NCBI RefSeq assembly: GCF_038007965.1
Contig: NZ_JBBOYD010000001.1
Location: forward strand, 536,501 to 600,500
Reading direction: 5' to 3'
Length of the DNA stretch: 64,000 nucleotides
Source of the DNA: Niallia sp. FSL W8-0635
GTDB lineage: Bacteria; Bacillota; Bacilli; Bacillales; Cytobacillaceae
How positions within the stretch are numbered: position 1 is the first letter of the stretch; every line of letters starts with the position of its first letter. The position numbers and the translations under genes were made by a program. Under the pieces are notes generated by a model that saw nothing but the letters and a program-made list of their open reading frames with translations, searched no databases and was not told the origin of the DNA. Positions 37,685 through 46,726 of this stretch are shown here, one piece after another.

Positions 37685-37818
37685 TTATGCATCCTCCTTT
37701 GATTGTACCGATAACTTAACTATACAGTTGATTAATGAAGGCAATATAAAGATAGGGTTAATTTTAAATGGAGTCCGTGTAAAGAAAAATAGCTATGGAA
37801 TAAAAAAGAGGTGTGTCG

Positions 37819-38049
37819 ATGTATTTATCAGTAAAGGAAACCGCAGAATTGCTAGCGATTTCAGAAATAAAGGTAAAAAATCTTATTTTACAAAACCAAA
37901 TTCGAGCCATTTTTGACGGAACGGATTATCTCATTAACAAAGAGCAATTTAATACGCATTTTAAGCAAGTTGAAAAATATAAAAAGCTTGTAGAAGAAGT
38001 GTGGAATGAACCGATTCCAGAAGATTTGGATATTAAGGATGAGGATTAA
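37819..38049 (+). CDS. Excisionase-family small DNA-binding protein
   Basis: 76 residues. The first 50 form a MerR/excisionase-like winged helix (YLSVKETAELLAISEIKVKNLILQNQIRA...DYLINKEQF), followed by an acidic tail (EPIPEDLDIKDED). No integrase or phage gene is near, so a chromosomal regulator is more likely than a true excisionase. GAGGTG lies 5 nt before ATG 37819; a GTG two codons earlier lies in the ribosome site. Confidence 0.75.
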   Translation: MYLSVKETAELLAISEIKVKNLILQNQIRAIFDGTDYLINKEQFNTHFKQVEKYKKLVEEVWNEPIPEDLDIKDED

Positions 38050-38062
38050 TAACTAAGTAAAT

Positions 38063-38108
38063 AGGATATCTTCACATAAAACCCTTTAAGATTATGCAGA
38101 GATATCCT
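38063..38108. terminator. Bidirectional hairpin between convergent genes
   Basis: AGGATATCT pairs with AGATATCCT across 28 nt. It lies between the small HTH gene and the convergent HxlR gene; T-tracts are weak. Confidence 0.5.
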
Positions 38109-38117
38109 TATATAATG

Positions 38118-38429
38118 TTACACTTCTAGCCATAAATGGGACCAATTTTCAATTTCTTTCATAATTGGTTCTAACGAACGCCCTTTTTCTGTTAAAGAAT
38201 ATTCAATTCTAACAGGTGTTTCAGGGTATACCTCTCTTACTACAATTCCTGCTTGCTCTAAATCCTTTAATCTCTCTGATAAAAGTCTTCCACTAATTCC
38301 AATGGAGGATTCTATAGAACAGAAACGTTGAGGACCATTTAATAGCTGATAAATAATTAAACCAGTCCAGCGTTGGCTTAAAATACTCATTGCTTTTTCA
38401 AACCGAGGACAAATCGTCGATTGGTTCAT
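38118..38429 (-). CDS. HxlR-family regulator, YodB/CatR-like redox sensor
   Basis: 103 residues. The winged helix (LSQRWTGLIIYQLLNGPQRF, ISGRLLSERLKDLEQAGIV, TPVRIEYSLTEKG) is characteristic. Cys7 in STICPRFEKA matches the N-terminal cysteine by which B. subtilis YodB and CatR sense quinones and diamide. It is divergent from a CatE-like dioxygenase gene, the same arrangement of function as the catDE regulon controlled by those proteins. So it likely represses that gene and releases it on quinone/catechol stress. Confidence 0.88.
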   Translation of the reverse strand: MNQSTICPRFEKAMSILSQRWTGLIIYQLLNGPQRFCSIESSIGISGRLLSERLKDLEQAGIVVREVYPETPVRIEYSLTEKGRSLEPIMKEIENWSHLWLEV

Positions 38430-38493
38430 TTTACATCCCCCCCTTCCAAATATTATACAATAATTATTATTTTAAGTAAAAATATTATGAATC

Positions 38494-38554
38494 GTAATAA
38501 GATTACTTTACATTCGTTAATTATTAAAATAAAATTACTTACATAAAGTAAGTA
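38494..38554 (+). promoter_or_regulatory. Dioxygenase promoter with HxlR-type operators
   Basis: -35 TTTACA (38507-38512), a 17-nt spacer, -10 TAAAAT (38530-38535). TACTTAC-ATAAA-GTAAGTA (38536-38554), a perfect 7+7 dyad, begins right after the -10 and covers the start point. A second dyad, GTAAT-AAG-ATTAC (38494-38506), ends just before the -35. Both fit binding by the divergent HxlR protein. Confidence 0.72.
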
Positions 38555-38577
38555 TGGACGATTAGGAGGAGAGATAA

Positions 38578-39441
38578 TTGGTATTTCATGATAATCCCAA
38601 TATTTATGCGAAAAGTGTTACGTTAAAAGTATCTGATTTAGAAAAGTCACTCCTATTTTATAAGGAAGTGATTGGCTTTTCTATCACAAGTCAGGAGAAG
38701 AAAAAAGCTGCTTTACATGCAGGTGCAGGTGAAGCCTTTCTGTTTTTAGAGGAATTAGATTTAGTCGAACCAAAAACAATGCGAACAACAGGACTTTATC
38801 ATTTTGCGATATTAGTTCCGTCACGTCAGCACCTTGGTATGATAGTAACTCATTTATTAGAAACGGGATATCCCTTACAAGGGGCTTCGGATCACGCTGT
38901 TAGTGAAGCAATCTATTTAGCTGATCCAGATGGTAACGGGATTGAAATCTATCGCGATAGAAATTCGACAGAATGGGAATGGGAAGGTGACTTTGTTAGA
39001 ATGGACACCGCCTATATGGACACAAAAGGGGTTCTTGCAGCTGCTAGTAATTTCCCATGGAATGGTCTTCCAGAAGGAACGATTCTTGGACATATCCACT
39101 TACATGTTGCAGAATTAGAAGAGACAGTTGATTTTTATGTCAAAGGATTGGGCTTTGAAGTCGTTCTACAATATGGGGAACAGGCATTTTTTCTTTCTAC
39201 TGGCCGTTATCATCATCATATTGGTTTGAATGTCTGGAATGGTATTGGTGCTCCTGTGCCAAAGAAGAATCAAGTTGGCTTAGCGTATTATGATTTAAAG
39301 ATACCTAGTGTGGAAAAACTCGAAGAAATAAAACAAAGACTTATAGTGTTAGGAGCAACAGTTACAGAAGAAGAGGATAGCTGGCACACGTGTGATCCAT
39401 CAGGGAATATGATTCGTTTGATAACTACTTTGAAAAGATAA
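38578..39441 (+). CDS. catE: Catechol-2,3-dioxygenase-like VOC protein (CatE type)
   Basis: 287 residues of two vicinal-oxygen-chelate modules. The pattern TGLYHFAILVP, DHAVSEAIYLADPDGNGIEIY, GHIHLHV and YHHHIGLNVW closely follows B. subtilis CatE, which opens catechol rings and is induced by catechol and quinones. Candidate metal histidines are in GHIHLHV and HHHIGLN. The last module ends DPSGNMIRLIT rather than with a canonical G-x-E, so the third ligand needs checking. The start is TTG with AGGAGGAGAG 5-8 nt upstream. Controlled by the divergent HxlR gene (inference). Confidence 0.88.
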   Translation: MVFHDNPNIYAKSVTLKVSDLEKSLLFYKEVIGFSITSQEKKKAALHAGAGEAFLFLEELDLVEPKTMRTTGLYHFAILVPSRQHLGMIVTHLLETGYPLQGASDHAVSEAIYLADPDGNGIEIYRDRNSTEWEWEGDFVRMDTAYMDTKGVLAAASNFPWNGLPEGTILGHIHLHVAELEETVDFYVKGLGFEVVLQYGEQAFFLSTGRYHHHIGLNVWNGIGAPVPKKNQVGLAYYDLKIPSVEKLEEIKQRLIVLGATVTEEEDSWHTCDPSGNMIRLITTLKR

Positions 39442-39511
39442 AAAAAATTGCATATTTCCTTTATTCTTATTAAACTTTTAGTTAGACAATACAAAAAATT
39501 CAGGTATTGTT

Positions 39512-40384
39512 ATGAAACTAAGCATAGTAAAGGTGGGGGAATTGTTGCACAATAATCAAGGAGTTTACCAATACTTTATTGACAACGCAGATAGACTAAC
39601 AGAAGAATGGTATAACAACCTAACCAAAGCTGACCCTAATGGTATATATGCTTCAACAGATCCTTATACCATTGAAATAATAAAGAAACAGAATAATGAT
39701 TTTCATTCTCGCCTTGCTGGACTGTTCGTTAAGGATAAGAAAGAGTTTCTTAAAGATATAAAGGAATGGATTAATGAAATTGCATCAGATCAAGGGCATT
39801 TAGATACGCCAATCCATTATATTATTCGTGAATTTATTCGTACGAGAGAGCAATATTTTCAGCTGATTGAAGAATATGCTATTCAACATAATGTCGGTCA
39901 GGAGCGTGTAATTGATTGGAGCCATTCCGTTGTAAAGGTTCTAGATAAAATTATTTTGAGATATACGGAGGAGCACCATAATTATTCGAATAGACAGCTT
40001 GAAGCACAGCAAGAAATGATTAATGAGCTTAGTTCTCCCGTTATTTCTTTAAGTAAAACAAGGGCTCTCTTGCCTCTTGTTGGAGATATTGATACTGCAC
40101 GTGCTGCTGCTATATTGGAAAATACGATAAAGCAATGTGCAGAAAAGAAAGTCTCTGAGTTATTTATTGACCTTTCCGGTGTAGTCATTATTGATACGAT
40201 GGTTGCGCATCAAATATTCCAATTGATTAATGGGTTAAGCCTAATTGGTGTGAAAACGACGCTATCCGGAATTCGACCAGAAATTGCTACAACGGCAATC
40301 CAATTAGGACTATCGTTTGCAGATATATCCATTGCTTCCACGCTTTCTAAAGCACTAGAGCAAGATGATAAATTCCAAAAATAA
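39512..40384 (+). CDS. RsbR-paralogue STAS-domain protein (stressosome type)
   Basis: 290 residues. An N-terminal non-haem globin-like helical part (1-150) is joined to a C-terminal STAS domain (about 170-285). The STAS phospho-acceptor regions are visible: SLSKTRALLPLVGDIDTARA and DLSGVVIIDTMVAHQIF, whose threonines correspond to the RsbT sites of RsbR. Such proteins form the stressosome that feeds the general stress sigma factor SigB. ATG 39512 lacks a clear ribosome site; TTG codons near 39542 follow a GGTGGGGG site, so the true start may be about 10 codons later. No rsb partners are adjacent. Confidence 0.83.
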   Translation: MKLSIVKVGELLHNNQGVYQYFIDNADRLTEEWYNNLTKADPNGIYASTDPYTIEIIKKQNNDFHSRLAGLFVKDKKEFLKDIKEWINEIASDQGHLDTPIHYIIREFIRTREQYFQLIEEYAIQHNVGQERVIDWSHSVVKVLDKIILRYTEEHHNYSNRQLEAQQEMINELSSPVISLSKTRALLPLVGDIDTARAAAILENTIKQCAEKKVSELFIDLSGVVIIDTMVAHQIFQLINGLSLIGVKTTLSGIRPEIATTAIQLGLSFADISIASTLSKALEQDDKFQK

Positions 40385-40655
40385 AAGATTAAAGGTTATT
40401 TTCGTAATAATGCATTAGTGAAAGGGACGAGTAGGTTATTACCAAATTCAGTTATGTGAAATGTGACGACTATTATACAGCGTATGGAGGGGACATTTAA
40501 AGAGGCTCTAATCCTTAGGTGATTGTATGCTAGTAGGAAAATTTACGCCAAGATTACCTTGCTGGCTCACACAATCTCCAGCTCGCTGTAAAAGGTTACT
40601 TGACGTACTTGTTCTCTTTCATCGATTTCGAAATAGTTAATCTATTATGTTATTA

Positions 40656-41324
40656 TTAATCAAAATGGAAATCTAGTGTTTTAGCTTTATCTAACAGCTT
40701 TTCTTGCTCAGTATAAACGTCACTTGTGCTTAACTGCATTGTCTTGATGGCGGAATTTTCCACAATGAAACCGATATTTCCACTCTTTCGTTCTCCTGGA
40801 TTTAACACCCCGTTAAGCTCTTCTAGATAAATATCCTTCTCCCAAGTAATCATTTCACCTGTATTTGTTTGAACAAAAGCAATTGGAGAGAATTTCTTTT
40901 GTTCATCCGATTGATTTTCCATTTCCACGAAAAACTTAATGAAGGTAAATTGCTCATCATGTGTATAAGTATGATAAAAGTCAATTAAGCTATACGCAGG
41001 TCGATAATCGATTATTTTTGCATCTTTGACTGTTAGTTTTATGGAATCAACCTGAATGCTCTTTGTTTCTCCATCTAGGGCTTTTAAGGTTCCTTCTCCT
41101 TTTCTATCCCGGTAGAAATCTCCTGTAGCTAAAAGGGAAGTATCATCAATAACCTGCGGATTTGGAATATATGTATCAGTTGAAACAGGCATAACATTAA
41201 CCTTTTGTGTGCTTGTCTCTGTTTTTTCTACGTCCTGGATTATCGTATTTGTAGTTGTATCTTTATTGGTGCTACACCCAGCTAGTAAAAGTAATAAAAG
41301 TGAATAAATAAAAATGCGGTTCAA
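40656..41324 (-). CDS. Lipoprotein of unknown function, DUF4352-like
   Basis: 222 residues. A lipobox LLAGC at residues 13-17 marks it as a lipoprotein. After a threonine-rich linker, a beta-sandwich-like domain (about 95-215) has the FTFIKFFVEMENQSDEQKKF and NPGERKSGNIGFIVE patterns of DUF4352/telomeric-repeat-like surface domains. The start is TTG 41324 with AGGAGGAAT 8 nt upstream. It stands alone. The 270-nt gap after it (40385-40655) holds nothing I can support. Confidence 0.78.
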   Translation of the reverse strand: MNRIFIYSLLLLLLAGCSTNKDTTTNTIIQDVEKTETSTQKVNVMPVSTDTYIPNPQVIDDTSLLATGDFYRDRKGEGTLKALDGETKSIQVDSIKLTVKDAKIIDYRPAYSLIDFYHTYTHDEQFTFIKFFVEMENQSDEQKKFSPIAFVQTNTGEMITWEKDIYLEELNGVLNPGERKSGNIGFIVENSAIKTMQLSTSDVYTEQEKLLDKAKTLDFHFD

Positions 41325-41417
41325 AGTTGTATTCCTCCTATTGGAAAAGCTTCCCTTCAGTAGAAGACGAAGGGAAGCCTATTTGTTTATCTGATAAAAA
41401 AGGATAAGTTTTCTGAA

Positions 41418-41543
41418 GCTTATCAGCCCGAGGTTTGCCTGGATCTAATAGGCTTCCTGACTGTTACCTACAATAAGGAAACTTTGGCTCACTAACATTC
41501 CCCGTGTTTCCTTTATTTTCATGGCGCTCTGCAAGGAGCTAGT
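41418..41543. repeat. Diverged copy of the 184-bp repeat family
   Basis: The core TCACTAACATTC (41489-41500), followed by GTGTTTCCTTTAT, matches the core of the three repeats at 63155-63659 (TCACTAACGTTC ... GTGTTTCCTTTAT). Pairing arms GGAAAC (41477-41482) and GTTTCC (41506-41511) flank it. The outer ends are degenerate. Confidence 0.55.
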
Positions 41544-41550
41544 ACTTTAC

Positions 41551-42936
41551 TTAATTGTCCATAATTTTTACTTTTGCATTCAATAGGTCAAAAATAATTT
41601 TAGCATGATCTGTATTGTCCTTTTGTCCTGCAAAAAGGTTGCTGGATGGTCCATATGCATAAACAGGAACGTCTTCTCCAGTATGACCACCTGTAGTCCA
41701 TCCTGTATTTGTACGTTTATTAAAGATATCTTCAATCGCATTGTCAATACTTGTTAGATCTTTTGTTTCAGCAGCTTTTTGAACTGCTTGAATTTCTTCT
41801 GACTTTAAGGAAAGGTTGATATACTTTTTCAAAGTGGACTCGACAGGAGCACCATTTACAATCAATTCTGCCATATAGTCAGGTGTCTTTGTTGCAGCTT
41901 TGATTGGCTCGCCGTACCAGTTATAATCCCCGTTTGCTGCAATCGAGAAGCCTCCTGTAGAGTGGTCAGCAGTAGCAACAACTAATGTGTTTTTATCCTT
42001 TTTGGCAAAGTCGATTGCTGCTTTGTAAGCTTTTTCGAAATCTTCCATCTCGCTCATCGCAGCGACAATATCGTTATCATGACCTGCCCAGTCAATTTGA
42101 CTGCCTTCTACCATAAGGAAGAAGCCCTTTTTATTTTTATTTAAGCTTTCGATAGCAGTTTTTGTCATTTCTTCTAAAGACGGTGTTTCTTTTTCTCTGT
42201 CTATCATTTTTGGCATACCGGCTTCAGCAAATAGACCAAGCAACTGGGTATCTTTATTTTTCAGTAAATCACTGCGATTTGTAACATAATTATAGCCGGC
42301 TTTTTCGAATTCCGCCGTTAAGTCTCTGTCCTGACGTACAAAAAGATCTGTTCCTCCACCTAAGAGAACATCAACTTTGTGCTTCCCTTTTATCATTTCA
42401 TCGAAATAATCATCGGCAATAGCATTCATGTTCTTGCGGCTAATATCATGGGATCCAAAAGCAGCAGGTGTCGCATGCGTAATTTCAGATGTTGCAACAA
42501 GACCAGTAGATTTTCCTTTTTCTTTTGCAGCTTCCAAGACTGTTTTCACTTCAGACTCGTCATTGTCTACTGAAATCGCGTTATTGTATGTTTTAATACC
42601 AGCTGACATTGCAGTTGCTGCAGAGGCAGAATCCGTCACATTTTGTGCGGGATCTTCTGGATATGTCATTTGCTGGCCAACTAAATAAGGATCAAAATAT
42701 GTATTTTCTGCAATTTTTGTTTCTGGAGTGTCTTTTAAGTAGCGATAAGCAGAAGTGTAAGAAACACCCATTCCATCTCCTATAAGGAAGATAACGTTTT
42801 TCGGTTTCCCGTTACTGCTTCCACCATTTTTTGCTTCTGCCTCAGATCCTGAGAGTGCTGTCGCTATTCCAGCAATAGATAAAGAGGTGATGACGGCGAT
42901 TGGTAGTAATTTTTTTTTCCATGATTTAGTGTTCAA
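41551..42936 (-). CDS. Alkaline phosphatase (PhoA family)
   Basis: 461 residues. A signal peptide (WKKKLLPIAVITSLSIAGIATALS...AEA) sends it outside. Active-site motifs are IGDGMG, VTDSASAATAMSAG with the catalytic serine (~S103), EGSQIDWAGHDND, VVATADHSTGG and GGHTGEDVPVYAYGP, so the two-zinc/one-magnesium site is complete. It hydrolyses phosphomonoesters. TTG 42936 is 7 nt after GGAGGG; the earlier TTG overlaps it. Upstream are TTTACA and TTAACT separated by 11-nt steps, only a weak match to PhoP boxes, so phosphate control is plausible but not shown. Confidence 0.92.
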   Translation of the reverse strand: MNTKSWKKKLLPIAVITSLSIAGIATALSGSEAEAKNGGSSNGKPKNVIFLIGDGMGVSYTSAYRYLKDTPETKIAENTYFDPYLVGQQMTYPEDPAQNVTDSASAATAMSAGIKTYNNAISVDNDESEVKTVLEAAKEKGKSTGLVATSEITHATPAAFGSHDISRKNMNAIADDYFDEMIKGKHKVDVLLGGGTDLFVRQDRDLTAEFEKAGYNYVTNRSDLLKNKDTQLLGLFAEAGMPKMIDREKETPSLEEMTKTAIESLNKNKKGFFLMVEGSQIDWAGHDNDIVAAMSEMEDFEKAYKAAIDFAKKDKNTLVVATADHSTGGFSIAANGDYNWYGEPIKAATKTPDYMAELIVNGAPVESTLKKYINLSLKSEEIQAVQKAAETKDLTSIDNAIEDIFNKRTNTGWTTGGHTGEDVPVYAYGPSSNLFAGQKDNTDHAKIIFDLLNAKVKIMDN

Positions 42937-43155
42937 ATTCTTTCCCTCCAAATTATTGATTCGCTTTATTATCTAGGAAGGAAGTTAAGCTTGTTTTACA
43001 TCTACTTTGAGATAATGTAAAAAAAACTAGGATAAAGGTACCCTAGTTAATTAGTCGTGGTATAGATTTGTTTTCTTCTTGAGGGAAGAAAGGAAGAACG
43101 ATTAAGATTGATTATTCATGCTGAGGGGCATAAGCAACAAACTTACGATACAGTC

Positions 43156-43863
43156 TTATTTTAAAACGAGTTCTTTATTAAGCGCATAGGAAACAGCAGC
43201 TTTAGCATGTAAAAGGGTAGTATCAAATAATGGAATAGAGCTATCTTCCTGTTTAATAAGTAACGGTATTTCTGTGCATCCTAATATAATTCCTTCTGCG
43301 CCTTGAGCTAGCAGTTTGTCGATAATATGCAAATATATTTCCTTTGATTCAGGAAGGATAATCCCTTTGCATAATTCATCAAATATGATGCGATGGACGG
43401 CTTCTCTATCTTCTTTCTCAGGAACAATGGTTTCTATTTCTTGATCTAATAGTGCCTCTTTATAAAAGGAATGCTCCATTGTAAACATGGTGCCTAATAA
43501 GCCAACCTTTTTTAAACCAGCATCTTTTGCTTCGATCCCCGTAACCTCTGCTATATGAAGCAAGGGAATAGAAACAGCTGCTTGTACTTCTTTTGCCATT
43601 TTATGCATAGTATTTGTACAGATCAATACTATGTCTGCTCCTCCTGTTTCCAATGTTTTTGCAGCATGTATCATTAATTCAGTAGCTTTATCCCAGTTCC
43701 CAGCTTTTTGAAGGGCAACAATTTCCTCGAAGTCAAATGAATAAAGAAGGCATTTTGCGGAGTGTAATCCTCCCAGCTGTTCTTTCACAAATGTATTAAT
43801 ATAGCGATAATAATCAGCTGTTGATTCCCAACTTAAACCACCAATAAGTCCAATTGTTTTCAT
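43156..43863 (-). CDS. Aspartate/glutamate racemase family protein
   Basis: 235 residues. The family pattern is complete: IGLIGGLSWEST at the N-terminus, the first catalytic cysteine in LICTNTMHKMA and the second in ILGCTEIPLL. Such PLP-independent racemases interconvert L- and D-amino acids (YgeA type has broad specificity). ATG 43863 follows AAAGGAGT. It is divergent from a MocR-family regulator, so expression is probably under that protein's control. Confidence 0.9.
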   Translation of the reverse strand: MKTIGLIGGLSWESTADYYRYINTFVKEQLGGLHSAKCLLYSFDFEEIVALQKAGNWDKATELMIHAAKTLETGGADIVLICTNTMHKMAKEVQAAVSIPLLHIAEVTGIEAKDAGLKKVGLLGTMFTMEHSFYKEALLDQEIETIVPEKEDREAVHRIIFDELCKGIILPESKEIYLHIIDKLLAQGAEGIILGCTEIPLLIKQEDSSIPLFDTTLLHAKAAVSYALNKELVLK

Positions 43864-43901
43864 GGTAAAACTCCTTTCAATCATTTTTTTTCATGATATC
43901 A

Positions 43902-43954
43902 TGGTATACTGGTATAGAATAGAGCCAGAAATTATATACTTTTATAGTACCAGT
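43902..43954. promoter_or_regulatory. Shared racemase/MocR control region with repeated TGGTAT sites
   Basis: TGGTAT occurs twice in direct orientation (43902-43907 and 43910-43915), and ACTGGTA (43908-43914) is inversely repeated as TACCAGT (43948-43954). MocR proteins such as GabR bind direct repeats of ATACCA (the complement of TGGTAT), so this is a good candidate site. Confidence 0.6.
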
Positions 43955-43978
43955 TTGAATTTTATTGGAGGATTTCCT

Positions 43979-45385
43979 ATGATTTTTATCACGATTGATC
44001 GAGGTCAATCTATCTCCTTAACGCAGCAAATCTATGATCAAGTTCGTAATGGCATTTTGGAAAAACACTTAAAAGAAGGAGAAAAGCTGCCTTCTTCGAG
44101 AGAATTAGCAGGCTCTATTGGTGTATCTCGAAATATTGTTCTAGAAGCATATGAGCGCTTAATTGCAGAAGGATATTTGGAGGTTAGGCCAAAGGCGGGA
44201 ACCTTTGTAGCACTAGGTACATCTCTTTCATTTGTAGAGAGAGCGATGTGGAAAGACACTCCAAGAAAAATTAGTGATAACAGAAAGACATATATAGATT
44301 TTAAAGCTGGTAATCCAGCAATAGATTATTTTCCTAGGAAGAAATGGGCACAATTGACGAAGGAGATTTGTTTACATTCGTCTGTAGAAGCCTTTGGATA
44401 CGGAGAAGCATCAGGGATGAAGGCGTTAAAGGATGTCCTTGTTGATTATTTAAAGCGAGTAAGAGGAGTACAATGCAGGGCAGAGCAAATTTTCATTACA
44501 TCTGGTGCTACTCAAGGCTTGAAGCTTATTACGGAAATGCTTGGCAAGGACAATAAAACCATTGCAGTCGAAGATCCTGTAACAGATGAAATGAGGAATA
44601 TTTTTACCTTTAGCAATGCAAAGATTATTCCTGTTCCTGTGGATGAAAATGGCATTGACCCATATCGTTTGCCAGATCAATCACCTAGCTTTGTTTTTGT
44701 AATCCCTTCCCATCAATTTCCGTTAGGCGGTATTCTATCTATTCAAAGAAGACTTCAGTTAATAGAATATGCCGAAAAGATGAATTGTTATATTGTGGAA
44801 GATGATTATGACAGTGAATTTACCTATGAAGGGGCACCTGTACCGTCCATTCAAGGAATTGCGCCTAATCATGTAATTTATGTGGGAACCTTTAGCAAAA
44901 TACTTTCTCCTGGTTTGCGAATTGGATATGTCATTTTACCAGAGGAATTAGTTGATTCCTTTGAACTAATTAAATGGTTTTCAGATCGACATACTTCTTC
45001 ACTGGAACAATTAGTATTAGCACAGTTTATCAGGGAAGGGTATTTAGATCGACATGTACGCAAAATGAAAAAAATATATAGAGAAAAAAGAGAGCGATTG
45101 GTTTCAGCTATTCAACATAATTTTCAAGACGCTACCATTATTGGTAAATCAGCAGGCATGCATTTAGTTGTTGAGATTCCAGGCGTAGATTTTCGTCCAT
45201 CATTCATACATAAAATGGAACAATCGGGAGTGAAGGTATACCCTATTGAACAATATAGCTTAGAAAAAGGGAAGCATAAGGAAAGAATTGTAATGGGGTA
45301 TGGTGGACTATCTTTAGAGGAAATCGAAAAGGGTGTTCGTTTATTAAGAAAAGCAATTGAAGCGAATGGAAAATCCAATTTTTAA
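43979..45385 (+). CDS. MocR/GabR-type regulator (GntR HTH fused to aminotransferase)
   Basis: 468 residues. The GntR winged helix (residues ~10-80: SLTQQIYDQVRNGIL...LPSSRELAGSIGVSRNIVLEAYERLIAEGYL) is fused by a linker to a class-I aminotransferase domain. PLP-site residues are visible: DFKAGNPAIDYFP, EDDYDSEF, and the lysine in GTFSKILSPGLRIGY. These proteins use PLP plus an amino compound as effector. ATG 43979 has GGAGG 8 nt upstream; the frame is open further back across the operator. The target is likely the divergent racemase gene and itself. Confidence 0.92.
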   Translation: MIFITIDRGQSISLTQQIYDQVRNGILEKHLKEGEKLPSSRELAGSIGVSRNIVLEAYERLIAEGYLEVRPKAGTFVALGTSLSFVERAMWKDTPRKISDNRKTYIDFKAGNPAIDYFPRKKWAQLTKEICLHSSVEAFGYGEASGMKALKDVLVDYLKRVRGVQCRAEQIFITSGATQGLKLITEMLGKDNKTIAVEDPVTDEMRNIFTFSNAKIIPVPVDENGIDPYRLPDQSPSFVFVIPSHQFPLGGILSIQRRLQLIEYAEKMNCYIVEDDYDSEFTYEGAPVPSIQGIAPNHVIYVGTFSKILSPGLRIGYVILPEELVDSFELIKWFSDRHTSSLEQLVLAQFIREGYLDRHVRKMKKIYREKRERLVSAIQHNFQDATIIGKSAGMHLVVEIPGVDFRPSFIHKMEQSGVKVYPIEQYSLEKGKHKERIVMGYGGLSLEEIEKGVRLLRKAIEANGKSNF

Positions 45386-45477
45386 TGGAAAAACTATCTG
45401 CCATTCATTCTTTTTTCATTTGAAGTATGTAAATATATATAGAGAAGTAAATTATTATCCTAAGGAGTATCTAATAT

Positions 45478-46518
45478 ATGAATAAATCAAGAAAAAGCGT
45501 CTTTTCAAAAAAGTGGTTAACCATTCTTATTGGGATACTCATTATTCTTTTATTCATCCCAACCCCTTATTATTTAAATCAACCTGGTTCTATTGAAGCA
45601 CTTGCACCAAAAGTGACAGTAGAAGATGGAACAAAGTCAGAAAAAGGTAGCCTCAATTTAACAACTGTTTATTCGATTAAGGCAAATAATCCATATATCT
45701 ATTTATACGGATTAGTCGCACCTCATACGGAAATACGAAAAGAGGAAGAGGTAAAAGGGAATCTTAGTGACGAAGAGTACAATAAACTATTGCTTCATAT
45801 GATGGATAGTTCTAAGCAAAATGCAATTATAGCTAGTCTGCATGAAGCAGGAAAAAAAGTTCAGTTTGACTATAACGGTATTTTTGTTGCTCAAGTATTA
45901 GAAAACTCGAAAGCAAAGTCTATTATTGAAGTTGGAGATATTATTCAAAAGGTAGATGGTCAAGAGTTTACGAAAAGTGAAGATCTAATTGCGTATTTAA
46001 AGGGAAAGCAAGAGGGAGACACTGTCGAGCTTGAGTTTATGCATGGGAAGGAAAATAAGGAAGCATCAGTTGAAGTAATTGAATTAGATAAAAAAACAGG
46101 ACAAGTAGGAATTGGTATTGCGCCTGAGGATAATATGACGATAAATCCTTCTATTGATGTAGCCATTAACAGTGAAAATATCGGCGGTCCTTCAGCTGGA
46201 TTGATGTTTTCTTTAGAAGTTTATAATCAAATTGTCAAAGAGGATTTAACAAAGGGTTATAAAATTGCAGGTACTGGTACAATGGATGCGGAAGGAAACG
46301 TTGGACAAATCGGCGGAATCCAACACAAAATAGTCGCTGCACATAAAGCAGATGTTGATATATTCTTCTATCCACGAGATATAACAGAATACGATACCAA
46401 TGAAAAAGAAATTAACGAGCAAGTGAAGGAAGAAGGGTACACAGATATAAAGATTGTTCCAGTAAGCACATTGAAAGAGGCAATAGAGTACTTGGAAAAG
46501 CTCCCTGAGAAGAAATAA
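45478..46518 (+). CDS. ylbL: Membrane-anchored PDZ-Lon serine protease YlbL/SepM
   Basis: 346 residues. One membrane anchor (residues 13-30), a PDZ domain (about 125-205, FVAQVLENSKAKSIIEVGDIIQKVDG) and a Lon-type proteolytic domain (about 215-345). The Ser-Lys dyad is S239 in NIGGPSAGLMFSLE and K284 in GIQHKIVAA. B. subtilis YlbL is an extracytoplasmic protease implicated in cell-division/DNA-damage recovery. In B. subtilis it sits in another neighbourhood, so this location differs. AAGGAGT precedes the ATG; a terminator follows. Confidence 0.92.
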   Translation: MNKSRKSVFSKKWLTILIGILIILLFIPTPYYLNQPGSIEALAPKVTVEDGTKSEKGSLNLTTVYSIKANNPYIYLYGLVAPHTEIRKEEEVKGNLSDEEYNKLLLHMMDSSKQNAIIASLHEAGKKVQFDYNGIFVAQVLENSKAKSIIEVGDIIQKVDGQEFTKSEDLIAYLKGKQEGDTVELEFMHGKENKEASVEVIELDKKTGQVGIGIAPEDNMTINPSIDVAINSENIGGPSAGLMFSLEVYNQIVKEDLTKGYKIAGTGTMDAEGNVGQIGGIQHKIVAAHKADVDIFFYPRDITEYDTNEKEINEQVKEEGYTDIKIVPVSTLKEAIEYLEKLPEKK

Positions 46519-46579
46519 ACGATATAGAGAATCGTTTTTTTACATAGTTCACTAAATGAAAAAAGATTGTTTAACTAGT

Positions 46580-46610
46580 ATCTCCTTATTCATTTAAGGG
46601 GATTTTTTTT
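46580..46610 (+). terminator. Terminator of ylbL
   Basis: ATCTCCTT pairs with AAGGGGAT (one G-T) around an 8-nt loop, then eight T. Confidence 0.75.
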
Positions 46611-46726
46611 ATGAGGCAACTGTAGAAATTCTAGCGTTTAGAAAAGCCTGAAATGGGAAAGTTATATATAAGAAATGAAAAGCACGAAGGTGTGTCGGTA
46701 AAACGGCATATACAAGGAGGTTCACG

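Noticed and set aside
37626-37916. 96-codon plus-strand frame
   Set aside because: It overlaps two better-supported small genes (minus 37490..37684 and plus 37819..38049) and has no ribosome site.
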